From contig NZ_CP188040.1 of NCBI RefSeq assembly GCF_049943125.1, forward strand, positions 3,100,001-3,164,000: a DNA stretch of 64,000 nucleotides. Direction: 5' to 3'. This DNA is from JAEXZL01 sp049943125. GTDB taxonomy: Bacteria; Bacillota; Clostridia; Clostridiales; Clostridiaceae. The notes below the pieces were generated by a model that had not been told where the DNA came from, did no database searches, and saw only the letters and a program-made list of their open reading frames with translations. The position numbers and the translations under genes were made by a program. Shown piece by piece: positions 60,728-64,000 of the stretch. The stretch's first letter is position 1. Every line of letters begins with the position of its first letter.

Positions 60728-60762
60728 GCCTGCTTTCTTATCTTAGAAAGCAGGCTTTTTAA
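60728..60762 (+). terminator. Terminator of the first SAM riboswitch
   Basis: GCCTGCTTTC (60728-60737) pairs with GAAAGCAGGC (60746-60755), followed by TTTTT. Antiterminator: 60700-60707, which includes the P1 3' strand, can pair with CTTATCTT at 60737-60744 in the loop. Confidence 0.93.
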
Positions 60763-60788
60763 ATGCCTAAAAAATTTAATATGGATAA

Positions 60789-60892
60789 TCTTATCAAGAG
60801 ATGTGGAGGGACTGGCCCGATGAAGCACGGCAACCGGAATGTAAAAGTTCGAGGTGCTAAATCCTGCAAACCAAATGGTTTGAAAGATAAGA
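60789..60892 (+). ncRNA. SAM-I riboswitch aptamer, second of two in tandem
   Basis: The same elements as the first copy, shifted by 184 bases: GTGGAGGGACTGGCCC, GAAGCACGGCAACCGG, GAGGTGCTAAATCC. P1 is TCTTATC (60789-60795) with GATAAGA (60886-60892). Confidence 0.97.
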
Positions 60893-60910
60893 AAGTGTTA
60901 TTGGTAATTC

Positions 60911-60950
60911 ACCTGCTTTCTTATTTTGTTGAAAGCAGGTTTTTATTTTA
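60911..60950 (+). terminator. Terminator of the second SAM riboswitch
   Basis: ACCTGCTTTC (60911-60920) pairs with GAAAGCAGGT (60931-60940), followed by TTTTATTTTA. Antiterminator: ATAAGAAAG (60887-60895) can pair with CTTTCTTAT (60916-60924), which breaks both P1 and this stem. Confidence 0.93.
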
Positions 60951-60970
60951 TATATACAGGAGGAGATATT

Positions 60971-62167
60971 ATGGAAAATATCAGAGGTTTAATTGATAAG
61001 GCAGTGGAAGAAAGAGTGAAAGTTTATAAGGATATAGCATTACAAATTCACGATAAACCTGAAGTAAGTAACTATGAATTCTTTGCTTGTAAAATATTAT
61101 CTGAGCAGCTTAAAAAGGAAGGCTTTGAGGTAGAGGTAGATGTGGCAGGACATAGAACGGGCTTTGATGCAAGATATAAGAGTAAAAAGGAAGGGCCTAC
61201 TGTAGTCTTCTATGCAGAATATGATGCACTGCCTGGAATTGGTCATGCTTGTGGACATAATCTCTTTGGGGCTACCTCGTCCCTAGCAGCAATTGGACTT
61301 AAAGCAGTTATTGATGAGGTGGGAGGCGAGATTAGAGTATATGGAACCCCAGGAGAAGAAGGTGGAGAAAATGGAAGCGCTAAGGGTAGCTTTGTAAGGG
61401 AAGGCTTCTTTGAGGATGTGGATGTGGCTCTAGGAGTTCATCCAAAGTATGAACATAGCCTTACCACTACCTCTCTGGCAAACGATCCTGTTGACGTCGA
61501 ATTCTTTGGAAGAGCCTCTCATGCGGCAGCAGCGCCGGAAAAAGGAATTAACGCCTTAGATGCCATTATACAGGTATATAATGCAAGCAACGCCTTAAGA
61601 CAGCATTTAACTGATGATGTAAGAATCCATGGAGTAATAACCAATGGTGGTACGGCAGCAAATGTTGTCCCTGAATATGCCAGTGCAAGATTTTATCTTA
61701 GAGCAAAATCTAGACCTGTTTTAAATGACTTATATGCTAAGTTTGAAAACATAGTTAAAGGAGCAGCCATGCAAACAGGAGCAGAATATAAATTTGGCTT
61801 ATTCCAAAATAGCGTAGATAACACTGTCCCAACCCCTTTATTTGATGAGGTTTATGAAAAGAACTTAAACAGGTATGGAGAGTTTATATCAGAAGATAGG
61901 AATAGTAAAGGAATAGGTTCCTCTGATGTTGGTAATATAAGTCAAGTGGTGCCGGTGATACAGCCCTGCATCAAAATATCTAATGAATATATTGCTGGAC
62001 ACAGTATAGAATTCAGAGAAGCAGCAAGGAGTGAACTAGGACTAAGTTCTATAGAGCTAGGGGCAAAGGTTCTTGCCAATACTGCCTTAGATATTATATT
62101 AAACCCAGCTTTGCTTGAGAGGATTAAGGAGCAGCATAGAGAAAATGTGCACAATCAGAACAGTTAG
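60971..62167 (+). CDS. M20 family amidohydrolase/peptidase
   Basis: 398 residues, di-metal hydrolase of the M20 (PM20D2/AbgB-like) group. Metal-site motifs: HACGHN (residues 92-97), GTPGEEGGENG (catalytic Glu), GVHPKYEH; the dimerisation domain has GRASHAAAAPEKGINALDA. Expected to cleave an N-acyl or dipeptide amide bond in the cytoplasm. ATG 60971 follows CAGGAGGAG; the longer frame to 60926 runs through the terminator. Its control by SAM and its place before metNI suggest that it releases methionine, cysteine or a precursor from an imported conjugate. Confidence 0.9.
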   Translation: MENIRGLIDKAVEERVKVYKDIALQIHDKPEVSNYEFFACKILSEQLKKEGFEVEVDVAGHRTGFDARYKSKKEGPTVVFYAEYDALPGIGHACGHNLFGATSSLAAIGLKAVIDEVGGEIRVYGTPGEEGGENGSAKGSFVREGFFEDVDVALGVHPKYEHSLTTTSLANDPVDVEFFGRASHAAAAPEKGINALDAIIQVYNASNALRQHLTDDVRIHGVITNGGTAANVVPEYASARFYLRAKSRPVLNDLYAKFENIVKGAAMQTGAEYKFGLFQNSVDNTVPTPLFDEVYEKNLNRYGEFISEDRNSKGIGSSDVGNISQVVPVIQPCIKISNEYIAGHSIEFREAARSELGLSSIELGAKVLANTALDIILNPALLERIKEQHRENVHNQNS

Positions 62168-62177
62168 GAGGAAGACA

Positions 62178-63212
62178 ATGATAGAGCTTTTAGACCTTTC
62201 AAAAACCTTTTTAGCAGATAACACAATAATAAATGCAGTAAAGGATGTTAATTTAACTATAAGTAAAGGTGAGATTTTCGGAGTAATTGGATATAGTGGT
62301 GCTGGTAAGAGCACACTGGTGAGATGTATTAATCTTTTAGAAAGACCAAGCACAGGTAAGGTGCTGATAAATGGTACAGATATTCTTAAATTAGGGGAAA
62401 GGGAATTGAGAAGAGAGAGGAAAAAAATAGGGATGATATTTCAGCAATTCAATCTCCTCTCCTCAAGAACAGTCTTTGAGAATGTGGCATTCCCCCTAAA
62501 ATACAGTGGTCTAGGTAAAAAGGATATTGAAAAGAAGGTACTGGCATTGTTAGATTTAGTAGGGATTTCTGATAAGGTAAGGGTTTATCCCTCTCAGCTG
62601 TCAGGAGGTCAAAAACAAAGGGTTGCTATCGCTAGAGCCCTAGCCAATGAACCTGATATTCTTCTCTGCGATGAGGCAACCTCTGCCCTGGATCCCCAAA
62701 CCACCAGGTCTATCTTGCAATTACTTAAGGATTTAAATAGAAAGCTGGGTATTACAATTGTAATTATCACCCATGAAATGAATGTAATAAAGGAAGTATG
62801 CAATAGAGTAGCAGTGATGGAGGATGGGAAGGTTGTGGAAGTAAATGATGTAGTTTCAATTTTCTCTAAGCCTAAAGCACAGATTACTAAGGATTTTATA
62901 AACAGTACATCAAATTTGTCCCGGATTGATGAGCTGATTAAGGAAAAGTCTGAGCTTGTTAATATCGGTGAAGAGGAGAGAATCTGGAGACTGGATTTTC
63001 ATGGCTCAGAAACAAAGGAAGCGATTATAGCTAATATTTCTAAAAAATATGATATAAGTCCAAGCATTATCTTTGCAAATGTAGAGGTGATTTCTGATAC
63101 AGTACTTGGCTCTATGATAATCCGTCTAAAAATATCTCAAGGAGATGAAAAGGAAGTAATACAGTATCTTAGTGATAAGAAAATAAGAGTTGAGGTGATT
63201 AAAATTGTTTGA
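62178..63212 (+). CDS. metN: Methionine-type ABC transporter ATP-binding protein, second copy
   Basis: 344 residues. Walker A GYSGAGKST, Q-loop MIFQQFNLL, signature LSGGQKQRVAIARAL, Walker B ILLCDEATSALDP, and a C-terminal NIL domain (about 265-344). Longer and clearly diverged from the first MetN (29918), so not a recent duplicate. ATG 62178 follows TTAGGAGGAA; the frame extends upstream into the M20 gene. Substrate could be methionine or a related compound. Confidence 0.94.
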   Translation: MIELLDLSKTFLADNTIINAVKDVNLTISKGEIFGVIGYSGAGKSTLVRCINLLERPSTGKVLINGTDILKLGERELRRERKKIGMIFQQFNLLSSRTVFENVAFPLKYSGLGKKDIEKKVLALLDLVGISDKVRVYPSQLSGGQKQRVAIARALANEPDILLCDEATSALDPQTTRSILQLLKDLNRKLGITIVIITHEMNVIKEVCNRVAVMEDGKVVEVNDVVSIFSKPKAQITKDFINSTSNLSRIDELIKEKSELVNIGEEERIWRLDFHGSETKEAIIANISKKYDISPSIIFANVEVISDTVLGSMIIRLKISQGDEKEVIQYLSDKKIRVEVIKIV

Positions 63213-63885
63213 TTTATTGACAAAATATATTCCTAACCTAATGGATTATTCTGATGAATTTATTAAAAGTCTCGGTGAAACTATACAAATGCTATTCTTA
63301 TCAGGGATATATTCATTTATCGTAGGGTTATTCTTAGGAACACTGTTAGTGGTAACCAGAAAGGGAAATATACTTGAAAATGCACTTATTCATAAAACTC
63401 TTAATGGAATGGTTAATTTATTTCGATCTATTCCCTTTGTAATTTTAATTACTGCATTAATACCACTTACAAGGATAATTTCAGGAACCTTTATTGGTGT
63501 AGAGGGTACAATTTTTCCTCTTGTAGTAGGCTGCACTCCATTTTTTATCAGACAGGTAGATATGGCCCTTTCAGATATAGATAAGGGATTGATTGAAGCA
63601 GCTCAGTCCATGGGGCTTTCACCAGTTGGGATTATTTTTAGGGTTTATCTGAGGGAGAGCATTCCAGCCCTAGCCCGTTCAACAACAATTACAGCAATAA
63701 GCCTATTAGGTTTAACAGCCATGGGAGGAGCTGTAGGGGCAGGAGGTCTGGGAGCCTTTGTAATCAGATATGGTCATAATAGATTTTATCAGGATATTAC
63801 CTATGTTTCAGTTGTGGTTATTCTTATTATAGTCACAATAATTCAATTCATAGGGAACATAATAATTAAAAAAACATCTCACTAA
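63205..63885 (+). CDS. metI: Methionine-type ABC transporter permease, second copy
   Basis: 226 residues, five to six membrane segments, EAA loop DKGLIEAAQSMGLSPVGIIF. The start is TTG with TGAGGTGATT upstream, overlapping the ATPase gene by 8 bases. It pairs with the ATPase just upstream and the binding protein just downstream. Confidence 0.94.
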   Translation: MFDLLTKYIPNLMDYSDEFIKSLGETIQMLFLSGIYSFIVGLFLGTLLVVTRKGNILENALIHKTLNGMVNLFRSIPFVILITALIPLTRIISGTFIGVEGTIFPLVVGCTPFFIRQVDMALSDIDKGLIEAAQSMGLSPVGIIFRVYLRESIPALARSTTITAISLLGLTAMGGAVGAGGLGAFVIRYGHNRFYQDITYVSVVVILIIVTIIQFIGNIIIKKTSH

Positions 63886-63901
63886 GGAGGAGAATTTAAA
63901 T

Positions 63902-64000
63902 ATGAAAAAGCTTATTTTATTTTTAATTTTATCCATATTATTGGTAGGCTGCAGTAATAGCAATTCGGCAAAGGGCAACAATACAGGAAATGGTGATGAA
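63902..64000 (+). CDS. metQ: Substrate-binding lipoprotein (MetQ/NlpA type), 3' truncated
   Basis: Only the first 33 codons are in the window. A signal peptide MKKLILFLILSILLVGC ends in a lipobox with Cys17, then a Ser/Asn/Gly-rich linker. The ribosome site is AAGGAGGAG. Assignment as the MetQ-like binding protein rests on position after metN-metI and the lipoprotein start; the binding domain is outside. Confidence 0.8.
   Translation, partial: MKKLILFLILSILLVGCSNSNSAKGNNTGNGDE

Noticed and set aside
60605..60950. Assembly artefact behind the doubled riboswitch
   Set aside because: The copies differ at several positions, their P1 and terminator loops have diverged with matching antiterminators, and the flanks differ.
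60763..60996. 77-codon open frame across the second riboswitch
   Set aside because: It lies on conserved aptamer and terminator sequence and runs into the M20 start; composition follows the RNA, not a protein.
1..64000. CRISPR array, prophage or insertion sequence
   Set aside because: No regularly spaced direct repeats, integrase, transposase or phage structural genes seen on either strand.

Overview
The window is AT-rich DNA with dense operons, AGGAGG-type ribosome binding sites and intrinsic terminators, and it encodes sporulation functions: an alpha/beta small acid-soluble spore protein, spore photoproduct lyase and a SpoIVFA/SpoIVFB-like pair. With the gene order maf-radC-mreBCD-PBP2-minCDE-rodA-mgsA-(M23-like)-(M50)-rSAM-rng-rplU-prp-rpmA-obg, this points to an endospore-forming Firmicute of the class Clostridia, probably Clostridium in the broad sense. 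I see no rRNA, tRNA, CRISPR array, transposase or prophage gene.

Layout. 1-20.7 kb is a conserved chromosomal core: cell shape and division (mreBCD, mrdA, minCDE, rodA), methylglyoxal synthase, a SpoIVF-like intramembrane protease pair, a radical-SAM/DUF2344/RNase G cassette, ribosomal proteins L21 and L27 with the L27-processing protease, Obg, YhbY, NadD, YqeK and a pseudouridine synthase. 20.8-28.6 kb carries a D-Ala-D-Ala carboxypeptidase, a ComEA-like protein, a LacI-type regulator and a translationally coupled maltose phosphorylase/alpha-glucan phosphorylase pair behind a cre-like operator. 28.7-34.3 kb has a TSUP permease, a SAM-I riboswitch controlling metNIQ, an RDD protein and an RlmD-type methyltransferase. 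34.3-45.7 kb is an accessory stretch of single genes (VOC, TetR, YwqK-like repeats, sugar isomerase-like, CatB-like acetyltransferase, SASP, two WYL regulators, RibD-type reductase, CPBP protease, SDR, GNAT) with at least one gene remnant. 46.0-50.8 kb is a two-component/ABC/serine-hydrolase module. 50.8-60.4 kb holds splB, a FAD oxidoreductase, a bacterial staygreen homologue, an aldo/keto reductase, a DUF4397 protein and catalase-peroxidase KatG. 60.5-64.0 kb has two nearly identical SAM-I riboswitches in tandem, each with its own terminator, before an M20 amidohydrolase and a second metNIQ-type transporter that runs off the end.

How it fits together. Two separate methionine-type ABC importers are under S-adenosylmethionine control. 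The second is coupled to a peptidase/amidohydrolase, suggesting uptake and cleavage of a conjugated sulfur compound. Carbohydrate genes point to phosphorolytic use of maltose and alpha-glucans under catabolite control. Accessory regulators mostly sit beside or divergent from their likely targets.

Most worth a second look: the duplicated riboswitch, an unexplained structured stretch at 34.26-34.45 kb, a spore photoproduct lyase that seems to lack the usual hydrogen-donor cysteine, KatG with operator-like palindromes in a presumed anaerobe, and the staygreen homologue. I did not find one clear multi-gene system that I would call undescribed. All family names rest on motif recognition by eye.
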